Shown here in pieces: positions 1 through 9,269 of a stretch of 55,189 bases of DNA. Every line of letters begins with the position of its first letter. The first letter of the stretch is position 1. Below the pieces are notes generated by a model that was not told the DNA's origin, searched no databases, and saw nothing but the letters and a program-made list of their open reading frames with translations. A program made the translations under genes and the position numbers. Origin of the DNA: Clostridiales bacterium (GTDB taxonomy: Bacteria > Bacillota > Clostridia > Oscillospirales > CAG-382); the NCBI GenBank assembly GCA_003343885.1, contig QAKH01000107.1:1-55189 (forward strand). Reading direction: 5' to 3'.

Positions 1-2622
1 CTTTCCGCTTGAATTATATCCAGCGGCATATTTAGCGTGAATAACATAAGGTCTTACACTGTTGTCAGAAGCTCTAACGGCTTCGGGTAATGGTTTATAC
101 CCAGTCGCCTTTTGTGCCCTGTATTCGACGGTTTTTTGCGTGTCTGTGACTGTTCTGCGCACCCAACCCGTCATCTGTAATACGCCAACAAAACTGTCAG
201 TCGGAGAAGATGTAAAGCCGTCTGTTATGCCCTTGATTTCATGAATAACAGGCTCGAGCGTTATTTCGTTAATAGTATAATTCACGTCAAAACAAGCAAA
301 CAGCGGTAAGTCTGCATAATCATCACGGTTTGCGGCTGTGTTGGTAGACGGCTCGCAAACAAGTCCTGCATTGTCGGCAAGTTTTGTTCCGTCCGGTGTA
401 TTGCTAACATCAAACAAATAAAACTGTGATGTATACGTTTCATTGACAGTCGTTGCGGCTGATTTAAAAAACTGTTCGGTTAATTCGGTCAGTGTTGCGT
501 TTTCAATGTTGTTTTTCACATAAATGCTGAACGCATTTTTCATACCGTACGCGGAAATCATTAACGGCACGAGCATGTTTGATATTTGCTCGAGTTCCGC
601 TTTGTCGCCGCTGCTCATAAAACCGTCCCTGCCCTTCTTATATACGTCCATATGTATGACGCACAAACTTGTCAAAACTCTTATAGGCTTTTTCAGAATA
701 CCTTCCCATGTATAGTTGCTAATCGAGCTGCCGTCTGTTGTGTCAAACACTTGGTCATTGATGTATACAAATCCACCGCCGTCTATTTCGAAAGAAACTT
801 TTACCCGGTCCCCTGCTTCCATAAAGCTTATATCTGCTTGCTCCCACGTTTCCGTGTTTGTTTCAACATAATATTCTCCCGAGGCAGACTGCTTGAATCC
901 AAACTGCGTCAAATCAACCCAGCTGTCCGGCACAGCGTTTTCATGAATGTGAGCTGAATCCGCTTTTTGCGATAAAAGCGCGTCTGTTTCCTCTTTTGTG
1001 TATGCCCCTGTCTGTTCTGCTGTTACTTTATGTGGATTGTTTCGCTCTCCTACATGGAAACTTAAGTCCAGCGACGCATTTTCAAAAAGTGCGTCTGTTT
1101 CATCCTTGGTATAAGACTGCCCATAATAAAGACTCATTGGTAAGTCATCAAAAAGCTCTATCGAAATATAGCCATTTCCTTCCATAAGATAAACACCGAC
1201 ATTGCCTTTGACAACGCCCTCCCAACAATACCGGTGCGTTTCGTTCGCAATGTTTGCCAACGTAGCATCATTAATGGATATAAAGGTGTTATCGAAAAGC
1301 TCACACTTAAGCTTTATATGTCTGCCGTTCAGGTTTATTCGGAAGCTATGCACTTCGTAGGCAGCATGGTCAAGTGAATATAAGCCTTCCGTACTTGAAG
1401 GAGGCTCATGCGGATACGTTTCGTTATTAAACGGAAGCATTCCGTATTCACTTAAGTCCAAATATCCGAGGCTGTTTGAGCGAACAATATTTCCGCCTGC
1501 ACTGAGCTTGTTAAAATTTTCTACAAGTTCTCCTGAAACAAAGCCGAAGTCTACAAGTTTTTGTACATCAATAACATGAATGGTGCTTAGATCGTTGACT
1601 GTCATTCTTACAGCGGCTTTAAGTTCGCCTTCCCACTCGAAATTAACTGGCTCCGTGACAGGATCTCCGCCGATGGATACAAGCGAAAAACCTTCATCGT
1701 TTATCGTTACACTTGAACCGGTACCGTCAAGGGAGAATTTAAGCTTTATAATGTCTCCGGCAGCAAAGATGCTCACATCTGCCGGAGTATACGGTTCTGT
1801 CGTTGTATCCATACTTAGGTAAAAGCCGCTTTCGACATTTCCGCTAAATCCGTACGCAGTAAGATCTACCAATGCATAACCGGCAGCAGGGTGCGTATGT
1901 GACGTGTCAGCTTTTTCGTTAAATTTTTTGTCTGCAGCTTCTTTCGTATACACGTTTAACTGCTCGGCGGTCACCTTGTGAGGATTATTCTTGTTATCGT
2001 AGTGCGCATTGGCTGCTTCAACAACAGCTTCAAATCCACCTGTTAAGCCCATAAACTCGTCATATTTTTGGTTTACTTCGATGAGAGCTTGTTCAGCTTC
2101 AGCACTCGCTACCTGAGCGCTTTCTGCATGCTCACTTGCAACTTTCGCATTATCCGCCGTTTCTGCGCCAATAGCTGCTATTTCAGATAATACTTCTTCA
2201 AAAGCAGACAATTGAGCTTCGTCGTTTGAAAAGTCCTCCGACTCCAAAGAAGCACCGACAAAAAGTGACGCTACTTCACTATTCCATCTAAGATAACCTG
2301 ATCCGTCAGCAAGATCTTTTGTCACCTCAAGCTGGATCAGTAATTCGCCAGGTTGATCTAAGATGTATTTTGTTAGATCAAGAAACCAGACACTATCCGC
2401 GTCAGAGCTTAAACTTACGTCACGCATCATTGGATACGACACAGCTTTTTCACTTTTTTTGGAAGCCACCTTTGCAACAACACCGTATCCGTCAGCAAAT
2501 GTGTCAGTTAAAAACTTTTCTGAAAATGAAACATATAATCTGTGCGTATTATTGTCTCCCTCAACACCTATGTTTCTGTCGCACTGAGATATCAGTAACC
2601 GCTTTCCTATTACTTTAATCAT
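1..2622 (-). CDS. Phage tail fibre / baseplate upper-type protein (partial, C-terminus off the left edge)
   Basis: The frame is open from an ATG at 2622 to base 1 (874 codons, no stop), so the protein continues beyond the window. It starts MIKVIGKRLLISQCDRN, which resembles the N-terminal virion-attachment region of BppU-type fibres. A helical stretch rich in Ala and Glu follows (about residues 150-200). The fibre motif NNPHKVTAEQ occurs near residues 210 and 527, each followed by YTKE and a His-containing segment. Three similar beta-rich modules follow, beginning VDLTAYGF, LDLSEYGM and VDLTQFGF. Each has an IND and a WEG motif, so they look like internal duplications. The gene overlaps the upstream 91-aa gene by 8 nt and ends the visible late operon. 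The likely role is a host-binding fibre. The attribution rests on motifs; the receptor is unknown. Confidence 0.8.
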   Translation of the reverse strand, partial: MIKVIGKRLLISQCDRNIGVEGDNNTHRLYVSFSEKFLTDTFADGYGVVAKVASKKSEKAVSYPMMRDVSLSSDADSVWFLDLTKYILDQPGELLIQLEVTKDLADGSGYLRWNSEVASLFVGASLESEDFSNDEAQLSAFEEVLSEIAAIGAETADNAKVASEHAESAQVASAEAEQALIEVNQKYDEFMGLTGGFEAVVEAANAHYDNKNNPHKVTAEQLNVYTKEAADKKFNEKADTSHTHPAAGYALVDLTAYGFSGNVESGFYLSMDTTTEPYTPADVSIFAAGDIIKLKFSLDGTGSSVTINDEGFSLVSIGGDPVTEPVNFEWEGELKAAVRMTVNDLSTIHVIDVQKLVDFGFVSGELVENFNKLSAGGNIVRSNSLGYLDLSEYGMLPFNNETYPHEPPSSTEGLYSLDHAAYEVHSFRINLNGRHIKLKCELFDNTFISINDATLANIANETHRYCWEGVVKGNVGVYLMEGNGYISIELFDDLPMSLYYGQSYTKDETDALFENASLDLSFHVGERNNPHKVTAEQTGAYTKEETDALLSQKADSAHIHENAVPDSWVDLTQFGFKQSASGEYYVETNTETWEQADISFMEAGDRVKVSFEIDGGGFVYINDQVFDTTDGSSISNYTWEGILKKPIRVLTSLCVIHMDVYKKGRDGFMSSGDKAELEQISNMLVPLMISAYGMKNAFSIYVKNNIENATLTELTEQFFKSAATTVNETYTSQFYLFDVSNTPDGTKLADNAGLVCEPSTNTAANRDDYADLPLFACFDVNYTINEITLEPVIHEIKGITDGFTSSPTDSFVGVLQMTGWVRRTVTDTQKTVEYRAQKATGYKPLPEAVRASDNSVRPYVIHAKYAAGYNSSGK

Positions 2623-2890
2623 CTTTCCCACCCTCACTGTTCTCACGCTTCTTATAACCCGCCAGGGTATTTAACGTTTCCTCTATTTTTGACTCAATAA
2701 GTTTATACTTATCCGCAGTTTTGTGTTTTGCGTTTTCACCATCAGCTCGAGCTTCTGCATAAGCGCATGACGCCGCTTCACGGTATAAATATGATAGTAA
2801 TAGCAGGTCCTCATATTTTTCATGAACTTCTTCGCGCTTTTCAGTTCGAGTAAATTCGTTGTAAATATTTTCTAAGGATTTAAGCTTCAT
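2615..2890 (-). CDS. Small hydrophilic helical phage protein, function unknown
   Basis: This is a 91-residue, highly charged protein, predicted largely helical, with no cysteine cluster or membrane segment. The start ATG at 2890 has AGGTG five bases upstream. It lies 8 nt after the end of the 366-aa virion gene and overlaps the fibre gene by 8 nt, so it is translationally embedded in the tail module. It could be a small structural or chaperone-like accessory of the fibre. I do not recognise the family. Confidence 0.7.
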   Translation of the reverse strand: MKLKSLENIYNEFTRTEKREEVHEKYEDLLLLSYLYREAASCAYAEARADGENAKHKTADKYKLIESKIEETLNTLAGYKKRENSEGGKDD

Positions 2891-2898
2891 TTTGGCAC

Positions 2899-3999
2899 CT
2901 ACACTTTCTGTTTAAAATAATACAGATAATCACGTAAATCCATGAGCAACGATTCCAACGCAATTAACTGGGTATCAGTAATCTCGCTGTGTTGCTTAAA
3001 TGGATCTATAATAGCACTCGGGATTGTGACACCGGATTCATTCTTAAGGACATTGTATATGTCGACTATCGCTCCCCTAAGCGAATTAAAACGCTCTGCG
3101 GTCATGTTGTCACCAGGAGACACATATAAATCTCCTCCGAATTCCAGTATTCCGGCTTTATTCCTTACAATATTTACGTCATCGAAGAAAGAATTCCAAT
3201 CATCTGCCAGTATTTTAGGACATTTTTTTAATGTGCCACTCACATTTGAATAGCTGAAGGCGACGTCGCTTAAAGTGAACTCGAGTACACAGCGAGGCGC
3301 CTCACCAACACCTGAAATCGTAAGCTCAAATTCTTCATATGCGTTTTTTTCTATATCACCGTATACGTTGGTAACCGAAAGCCTGAATGTATAATTTCCG
3401 TTTTCAAAAGGGGCTCCGTCGTACTCGTAGCACATACTGTCGTTTGTTGCGAAACCGTCACCGGTAACAGGATCAACCTTTATTCTTCGGTAGTAGCCAT
3501 CGTCACGTTTAACCCAGAGTGATATCAGATAATAATTATAAATGTTATCTATTAAAGCGTCTGGGACGAGATTTGAAACATCCCACACAATCCTAACGCC
3601 CTCTGATTTCGGGATGTAAGTCACATAGAATTGCTCTATTACAGGGGCTCGGATGCTTTCCGGCGGTGTAGTAATCTGCCCCGACACCTCAACAATATCA
3701 CTTCCGCCAACAGTAAATACTACAAGGATGTCATAAGTATTGCCAAAAGTTATAGGCACTGTGGGATTCCCGTCAATGTCAGCAATTGCCGTGATTTTTG
3801 ATGAGTATATAGTTTCTGTTCCGTTTGCCGGAACAAAGCCTGTAAAAGACGGGTAACAAGGTCTATAGGTACTGTTTTCTGCTTCCTTAATGAACCCCGA
3901 ATAGACTCGGTCTGAATACTCATAAGATCCATCGAGTCCGGTAACCTTAAAAGAAAAATAAGGCTCTCCCTCTGTTGTTTTGAACTCTATATACGGCAT
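2899..3999 (-). CDS. Phage tail-associated structural protein, fibronectin-like
   Basis: A 366-residue soluble protein. Its first two thirds are beta-rich and alternate Tyr/Val strands with Pro/Gly turns, in segments that read like immunoglobulin or FN3-type repeats (for example GNYTFRLSVTNVYGD near residue 200). The last 100 residues are helical and end YLYYFKQKV. No enzyme motif is visible. A GGAG sequence lies 11 nt upstream of the ATG at 3999. It sits between a coiled-coil virion protein and the fibre gene, so a baseplate or fibre-adaptor role is inferred. Confidence 0.65.
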   Translation of the reverse strand: MPYIEFKTTEGEPYFSFKVTGLDGSYEYSDRVYSGFIKEAENSTYRPCYPSFTGFVPANGTETIYSSKITAIADIDGNPTVPITFGNTYDILVVFTVGGSDIVEVSGQITTPPESIRAPVIEQFYVTYIPKSEGVRIVWDVSNLVPDALIDNIYNYYLISLWVKRDDGYYRRIKVDPVTGDGFATNDSMCYEYDGAPFENGNYTFRLSVTNVYGDIEKNAYEEFELTISGVGEAPRCVLEFTLSDVAFSYSNVSGTLKKCPKILADDWNSFFDDVNIVRNKAGILEFGGDLYVSPGDNMTAERFNSLRGAIVDIYNVLKNESGVTIPSAIIDPFKQHSEITDTQLIALESLLMDLRDYLYYFKQKV

Positions 4000-4020
4000 G
4001 GAATACGTCGCTCCTTTATA

Positions 4021-5199
4021 TTAACCGAACACAGGAACCACCCCGAGATTCATAACAGTACAGCTCCCAAAATCCCAAGTACCTTTAGGGTATACCTTAT
4101 TTTGTGGATAGTTGTAGCCGATCACACTGTGTTGTCCGAAAGGGCCAGGGGCGTTTGAATCATAGCTTTCACTCTCGCCTACGACAAAATTGACAGAAAA
4201 ACCGTCTTCACCATCCGTTATACCATAAGAAAATCCATACATCAGGTCTGTATTAGATGCAATTATTCCATCAGAAAAATCGGGAACCCGTTTAATCAGA
4301 AGATCTGCGCCAACTTTGTCAGAACCTTCCCAAGGTTGAAAATTACTGTCAATAACAGCATAATAAACACCGGGATAACTGTCATTTACAACGACGTCAC
4401 TCGTTCCAAACAGCCTGTCCGTATAAAAATTACCCTTGTGAACACCGGCAAAATCTCCAAACGATATTAAATCAGCCCTGAACTTGATGCTTGAGCCACC
4501 TTTGTTAAAAGTACTTATAAACATCCCCGGAATGTCCGACTCAGAAACTGGAACGCCCTCAGAGTCTGAACCGGTACAGAAAATATACTCACCGTCTTCC
4601 GTAAGAGCATAATTTCCTTCTGCATCTTTTTTCAGAAAACCCGCGCCGGAATACGCAAAAATATCTATGAAAGCACCGGAGGCGTTTGCGCGTTGAGAAA
4701 CAGCAGTCAAGTTTTGTGTAAGCGCAAACTCCATATCATCAATTTGTCCAAGCATAAAGTCTTCTAAATTGTTCACATATTCTTGAGTAACAAAAGAGGT
4801 GATTTCCGATTTCAAGGCATATTCAGAAGAAGCTTCCTGTAATGAATTAACCGCCGCATATAGCTTTGTTAAATCTCCGTTTTCAGAAACAAACTCGCTT
4901 TGCCATTCAGTAAGTGCTTTAATTTTTGCACTCTGTGAATCAGCAGCTGAAATTATCTCAGCAAGAGCCTTGTTAGTTTCGTTTTTGTATTCAGCAAACA
5001 TACGCGAATAAGCCCCTAACTCCGAAGCAGCTGCCTCAAATCCGGCGGAGCTGCTTTCGGAATCAGTAATGATTTTCAGAAGATTCCCAGAAAGGTTGTC
5101 AGTGTCAATATTTTCTATGGCGTCTTCCATAAATCTTCGAAATCGTATGAACTCGTCCCGAAGCTCAGAAACTTTATCATATAGATTATCCTGCGCCAT
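4021..5199 (-). CDS. Coiled-coil phage tail/fibre protein
   Basis: A 392-residue protein. The N-terminal half is helical and rich in Glu, Ala and Ser with heptad character (residues about 1-180). The C-terminal half is beta-rich with many Gly, Asp and Tyr residues and ends FGSCTVMNLGVVPVFG. This stalk-plus-head layout is typical of trimeric phage fibres or spikes. The start overlaps the end of the beta-propeller-like gene by 14 nt, which suggests coupled translation. No hydrolase motif is evident, so it is called a structural fibre component by layout and context. Confidence 0.65.
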   Translation of the reverse strand: MAQDNLYDKVSELRDEFIRFRRFMEDAIENIDTDNLSGNLLKIITDSESSSAGFEAAASELGAYSRMFAEYKNETNKALAEIISAADSQSAKIKALTEWQSEFVSENGDLTKLYAAVNSLQEASSEYALKSEITSFVTQEYVNNLEDFMLGQIDDMEFALTQNLTAVSQRANASGAFIDIFAYSGAGFLKKDAEGNYALTEDGEYIFCTGSDSEGVPVSESDIPGMFISTFNKGGSSIKFRADLISFGDFAGVHKGNFYTDRLFGTSDVVVNDSYPGVYYAVIDSNFQPWEGSDKVGADLLIKRVPDFSDGIIASNTDLMYGFSYGITDGEDGFSVNFVVGESESYDSNAPGPFGQHSVIGYNYPQNKVYPKGTWDFGSCTVMNLGVVPVFG

Positions 5200-7012
5200 G
5201 CTTTACGCCTACGGAAGTAAATTTTTGTTCTATGCTTAACAACTCGACGTTACCGACGGCGTCTATTCTAATTTTACGAGCTATATGGTCGCTGAACGGA
5301 ACAACGCAGTATAACGGATGAACGCCGGTTTCCTTGCTTATCGTACCGCAAACGGCGGTTTTTCCATCATCAAAAACAACTGATATGCTTGCGCTTGCAC
5401 TTTCTTCAAATCTGAACAGCGCCTGTATTGTTGTAAGCTTCTTTACAGAGGCTGTGTTATCATAGTCAATTGGCGTCTCGGCAAACCAATTAACACCTGA
5501 TCTGTTATTGTCAGATGTCCGGTAAATAACGCCGTTCTCTGTAGCAAAATAGACACCATTCTCACCGTATGCAGAAAGAATAAAAGCGCCATCATTCGCC
5601 TCATCGGAGAAATTTAAGGACAGCCAGGCAGAAGTCCTTGAGTCAAAAACAAAAAAGGGCTGGTTATTTCCGCTGTACTCGCTCGTTATCGCACTGTATG
5701 GGTATATGTTTAGATAATATCTCCCGTCACCTGCTGCACCAATTGCCTTTTGGGCTGAAGAAAAAATCGACTTTGACAGCATAGACTCAGAAATGTTTTC
5801 TGGATAGGCTCCTGTAAAGGCATACACTCCGTCCTTGTTTGTATAGAATAGAATATTCTCGGTAATGCCGAAAGCCCCTCGCCATGACGTGCCGACAGCG
5901 CTTATTTCTCTCACTCTAAAAGGATTTTTAGTCCCATAAAGCTGATACAAACCATCGGGTGACAGCAGTGTCACACGACCGTCAAAAGCAAACAGATCAA
6001 CAAAATCCGCATAATCCGTTGCAGAATACCAGGCATTGTTTTCATCAAAGTCCGTCGCCGTGTCAAGTTCGTAATCAACTATATTTCCGGCAGCAGATGC
6101 AAAAACCTTTGAGCCATTAACTCCAAAAAGCCGAGTGTTGAAAGCCGTTACCTGTGAGGCATCCGGTACAGCCCCTGTCTCCGCTTTGGTACTGAAAGTT
6201 TCCTTTTCAGACACGGTAACTGTCGTCTTAATAAGCGCTGTGTGAGAAAACGAACCGTCGCTACTATATACATCCTGCCGTGTGTATGATATAGAAACTC
6301 TCGGCGGATGATCAATATCATCCGGTGCTTCAGCAGTTTTTTGGTACCCATAAAAACTTTCAGAATGAGACGTTGACACATCGACAGACTTGCCATCGTA
6401 GTCATCTTCATCGGTGAAAATATAGTCGCCGTTTTCTGATTGGCTCCAGCCCGAATTATATGTAAGGTCAACTGTTTCTGTTTTCGTAGTTACTTTACGT
6501 GTAATCCGATATCTTGCAAGGCTTTTTATCGAAGCTCCTGACGAAGCGGTAAAAGGCAATTCCTTTTTGTCCGGAAAAATCACGAGCTTTTTTTCGTACT
6601 CACCGTTAATAATGTCGCTTCCGCCTGTCCAGTCTGAATATACAGCAAAGCTGCGCAAAGCACCAGAGTAATCATCTGATACATCATAATAAAAGGACTT
6701 TTCACTTTTATCTTTTTCATTGTACCTAACAATATATGCTCTGCCGTTATCGGAATCTTCGTATAACATGTAAAGGTATCCGCCATAAGCGAATAGAGCT
6801 AAAGGTGCTTTCCCGGTATCTTTAAATAGCTCCGGTATACTCGCAGTGCGTAACCGCCCTTCGGGAGATATTTCAAAGTTTTGTCCGTCTGCAACATACC
6901 CGCTATCATTTGTAGTGTGTAAGCACAAGCCTTTAAAAGTCGTAATACGTGAAACGCTTGCGGAAGCACCACCGGCCGGCGCACTTGATTTCAGGTATCT
7001 GTTGTCAACCAC
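5186..7012 (-). CDS. Podovirus-type tail protein, beta-propeller-like (possible packaged-DNA stabilisation/tail hub)
   Basis: A 608-residue protein built of repeated beta blades with aromatic and Asp/Gly-rich turns, such as FAYGGYLYMLYED, LFAFDGRVTLLSPDG, ENGVYFATENGVIYR. Short-tailed phages often encode a propeller-like hub protein just after the head-tail adaptors, as with P22 gp10. Its position after the adaptor genes at 7.0-8.0 kb fits that order. The GTG start at 7012 is chosen because a GGGGGG tract lies nine bases upstream. Homology to P22 gp10 is an inference from fold character and gene order, not from a match. Confidence 0.65.
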   Translation of the reverse strand: MVDNRYLKSSAPAGGASASVSRITTFKGLCLHTTNDSGYVADGQNFEISPEGRLRTASIPELFKDTGKAPLALFAYGGYLYMLYEDSDNGRAYIVRYNEKDKSEKSFYYDVSDDYSGALRSFAVYSDWTGGSDIINGEYEKKLVIFPDKKELPFTASSGASIKSLARYRITRKVTTKTETVDLTYNSGWSQSENGDYIFTDEDDYDGKSVDVSTSHSESFYGYQKTAEAPDDIDHPPRVSISYTRQDVYSSDGSFSHTALIKTTVTVSEKETFSTKAETGAVPDASQVTAFNTRLFGVNGSKVFASAAGNIVDYELDTATDFDENNAWYSATDYADFVDLFAFDGRVTLLSPDGLYQLYGTKNPFRVREISAVGTSWRGAFGITENILFYTNKDGVYAFTGAYPENISESMLSKSIFSSAQKAIGAAGDGRYYLNIYPYSAITSEYSGNNQPFFVFDSRTSAWLSLNFSDEANDGAFILSAYGENGVYFATENGVIYRTSDNNRSGVNWFAETPIDYDNTASVKKLTTIQALFRFEESASASISVVFDDGKTAVCGTISKETGVHPLYCVVPFSDHIARKIRIDAVGNVELLSIEQKFTSVGVKHGAG

Positions 7013-7033
7013 GTGTCATATCCCCCCATGAAA

Positions 7034-7660
7034 TTACACTTCCGGCATTCGCAAGGCTATAAAAGTTTTAAAGTCTTCCAAACGCGCGTTGTATTCGTCT
7101 ATCCACTTTGCGCATAGCATGTCTTCATTTAATAGTCTGTATTTCTCTCCGCGCAACTTGCAGCGCAGCATCTCAAGATAATCAGCAGGCAAAGCTATGT
7201 TTCCTGCAACACTTTCGCCGATGAGCTGTTTTGGAACTGGGCGTGCATGCCGTATAACCCTGATTTTATCTTCTGACTCCGCATCCGGTACATGTAGTAA
7301 AAAACGTTCTCCCGTACCCACATATGCATATTTGGAACATATCCCGGCGGATACGGCGCCCATAGAAACCCTTTCGCACTCTCTAATTCTGCCGTCTTTA
7401 TCGACGCAGAAAATTGTCTTTATATCGCCTGCCCGAGGAACGTCTTCATCACAAGCACAGAAATCAAGCTCCGCTGCGAAAAAGGATGTCTTAAAAGGAA
7501 GCTCACTCGTACGCTGCTCACATATAATGTCACTATACAAAGGCTGCTCGAACGCATTTATCCAGGTAACATAGTTTGTGCGATCAACGGGAAAAGCAAT
7601 GTTTGTTTCACTTTCGATTTCACAGATTATTTTCTCCGCCGAATAACCACTGTCAAACAT
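7034..7660 (-). CDS. Phage head-tail adaptor / tail tube-like protein
   Basis: A protein of 208 residues from the ATG at 7660, preferred over a GTG at 7669 because GGAGG lies eight bases upstream and the ATG overlaps the preceding stop (TAATG). It has mixed alpha/beta content; the C-terminal part (NIALPADYLEMLRCKLRGEK and onward) is helical. It lies between a 116-aa connector-like gene and the propeller-like gene, where P22- and T7-type phages place their adaptor or nozzle proteins. The role as part of the short tail is inferred from position and size. Confidence 0.6.
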   Translation of the reverse strand: MFDSGYSAEKIICEIESETNIAFPVDRTNYVTWINAFEQPLYSDIICEQRTSELPFKTSFFAAELDFCACDEDVPRAGDIKTIFCVDKDGRIRECERVSMGAVSAGICSKYAYVGTGERFLLHVPDAESEDKIRVIRHARPVPKQLIGESVAGNIALPADYLEMLRCKLRGEKYRLLNEDMLCAKWIDEYNARLEDFKTFIALRMPEV

Positions 7661-8010
7661 TACTCCCACCTCCGTTCGTTAGCTCTTTTTCTTTTGTTCA
7701 GTTTTCGCCAGACGGTACGATACGCCGCTTCTCTCTCAACAAGGCTCTTTTCTGCACAATCCGTTCTTTCAGGATTAAAAGCGTATATGATAGCACTTAT
7801 AATGGCTTGATCGTATTCCGGATGACACAGAGGATCATCGTGAATGTCAGGAATACTGCCATCAAAAGAGCCGTCAGGAGAGAGAAGGACATATTTAGGT
7901 GAATACTGGCTTAACAATTCAGAAACGCAAGAGTTGTACAGCGAAAGGAAGCGTCCCTGAGTCAGTCCGATGCGCCGTGAGGTGTTCTCATATAACCCTA
8001 ATAATGTCAT
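7660..8010 (-). CDS. Phage head-tail connector-like protein
   Basis: A 116-residue mostly helical protein with the segment PEYDQAIISAIIYAFNPERTD. It is placed directly after the major capsid gene. Small helical proteins in this position usually bind below the portal to form the head-tail connector. The start is supported by a GAGGAGAGAAGG sequence just upstream of the ATG at 8010. The stop codon is fused to the next gene's start as TAATG, so the two adaptors are translationally coupled. The exact family is not identified. Confidence 0.6.
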   Translation of the reverse strand: MTLLGLYENTSRRIGLTQGRFLSLYNSCVSELLSQYSPKYVLLSPDGSFDGSIPDIHDDPLCHPEYDQAIISAIIYAFNPERTDCAEKSLVEREAAYRTVWRKLNKRKRANERRWE

Positions 8011-8035
8011 GCCCTTCTCTCCTCATTTCTCGCTA

Positions 8036-9205
8036 TTATGCGATGTTTGTGATTTTAAATATTCCGCCTGGATTTTTGCAGATAAGATTTCCGTAGCAGC
8101 CGAGTACTGCCTGGAATATCGTACCGTTCTGCAGTCTCTCAAAAACGCCGCCGTCCTTTGTTATGAAGTCGGTAGGCGTTTTAGGGAAAAGGAACTGCGT
8201 GGTATCTACACCGATCATCTCGTCGTCAGCAACATTGCTCTCGTGCACAACAACGACCTTGCGTCCGTCCGCTGTAATGTAGAGACCCTGAACACCGCCC
8301 CAGAACTCCTGAGTATTTGTAACCATGGTCTTGCTTTCCTTCATGTAATCGACATACGCGTCGTATGCAGTGTCTCCGCATAGAATCATATCCGTGTTTG
8401 AATTCTTATAATTTCTTGCTTCGCGTACCGCTTTTGATATCAAGGTATCGCTGATAGCGGAAGATGCATCATATTCCTCAGGGATGAGCCACGACGCTTT
8501 TGATTTTTCGACACCGTAAATTGAAGTTATAGAAGTATCAAAAAACGCTCCAAGTCCGAATATCTCGCGTCCGTAAGATCCTTGAACCGTAATAAATCCA
8601 GCAGCGACAGTAATTGCCGATCCGTCGACAGTAATAGTCTTGTTTGCGCGGTCAATGCCGACAATACGCTTTCCAGTATGCGCCGGCGTACTGTCTACTC
8701 CGGCACCAGTCGTGTAAAAATCTACGGTAAGACCTTCCTTCAAAAGTTTGGTTGAATCCACAGTTATTTTATTTACTGCGCCGGATGAAGCCGTTACATT
8801 GGCAAGAATTCCCTTTCCGTTTCCGAACAGAGATCTCCCGATATTCCATGTCATCGCGTCTTTGATGCCCTGCATTTCATTCATTAAGAGATTTATACCT
8901 TTGTCCCCCAAACCTAACTGCAACGCTTTGTTGGAAATTTCGATAGTTCCGTACATGTCAGCAGTATCAAGCTGAAATTTTTCATAGATTTGTCCGCCGC
9001 CCTTTGGGATGTCCTTGTTCTCGCCACCGTAGCCAAAGCCGCCGTTCAGACCTACGCCTGTAATAACGTCTATCTTCGACGAAGTAAGAGGCGGTTTGGC
9101 TATCTTTTCCAAAAACGGCGACGGCTCTTTTGATATCTGATTATCTATAGCCGGAAGCGCCTGCTCTCTCGCTATTCTTTCAAGTTCTGCTAAATTGATT
9201 GACAT
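8036..9205 (-). CDS. Major capsid protein
   Basis: A 389-residue protein with the features of HK97-fold coat proteins. It has a helical N-arm (MSINLAELERIAREQ), a long helix with Trp (MQGIKDAMTWNIGRSLFGNG), a beta-rich insertion, and a C-terminal axial domain with DMILCGDTAYDAYVDY, a typical coat spine/axial helix. The end is KTPTDFITKDGGVFERLQNG. AAGGAG lies upstream of the ATG at 9205. The scaffold gene precedes it and the adaptors follow, the standard head order. It assembles the procapsid around the scaffold and portal. Confidence 0.88.
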   Translation of the reverse strand: MSINLAELERIAREQALPAIDNQISKEPSPFLEKIAKPPLTSSKIDVITGVGLNGGFGYGGENKDIPKGGGQIYEKFQLDTADMYGTIEISNKALQLGLGDKGINLLMNEMQGIKDAMTWNIGRSLFGNGKGILANVTASSGAVNKITVDSTKLLKEGLTVDFYTTGAGVDSTPAHTGKRIVGIDRANKTITVDGSAITVAAGFITVQGSYGREIFGLGAFFDTSITSIYGVEKSKASWLIPEEYDASSAISDTLISKAVREARNYKNSNTDMILCGDTAYDAYVDYMKESKTMVTNTQEFWGGVQGLYITADGRKVVVVHESNVADDEMIGVDTTQFLFPKTPTDFITKDGGVFERLQNGTIFQAVLGCYGNLICKNPGGIFKITNIA

Positions 9206-9269
9206 TTTTCATGCTCCTTTATTCTTTAATTTATTTGTTTTGTGGTATATCACGCGCATCGGAAACCTT

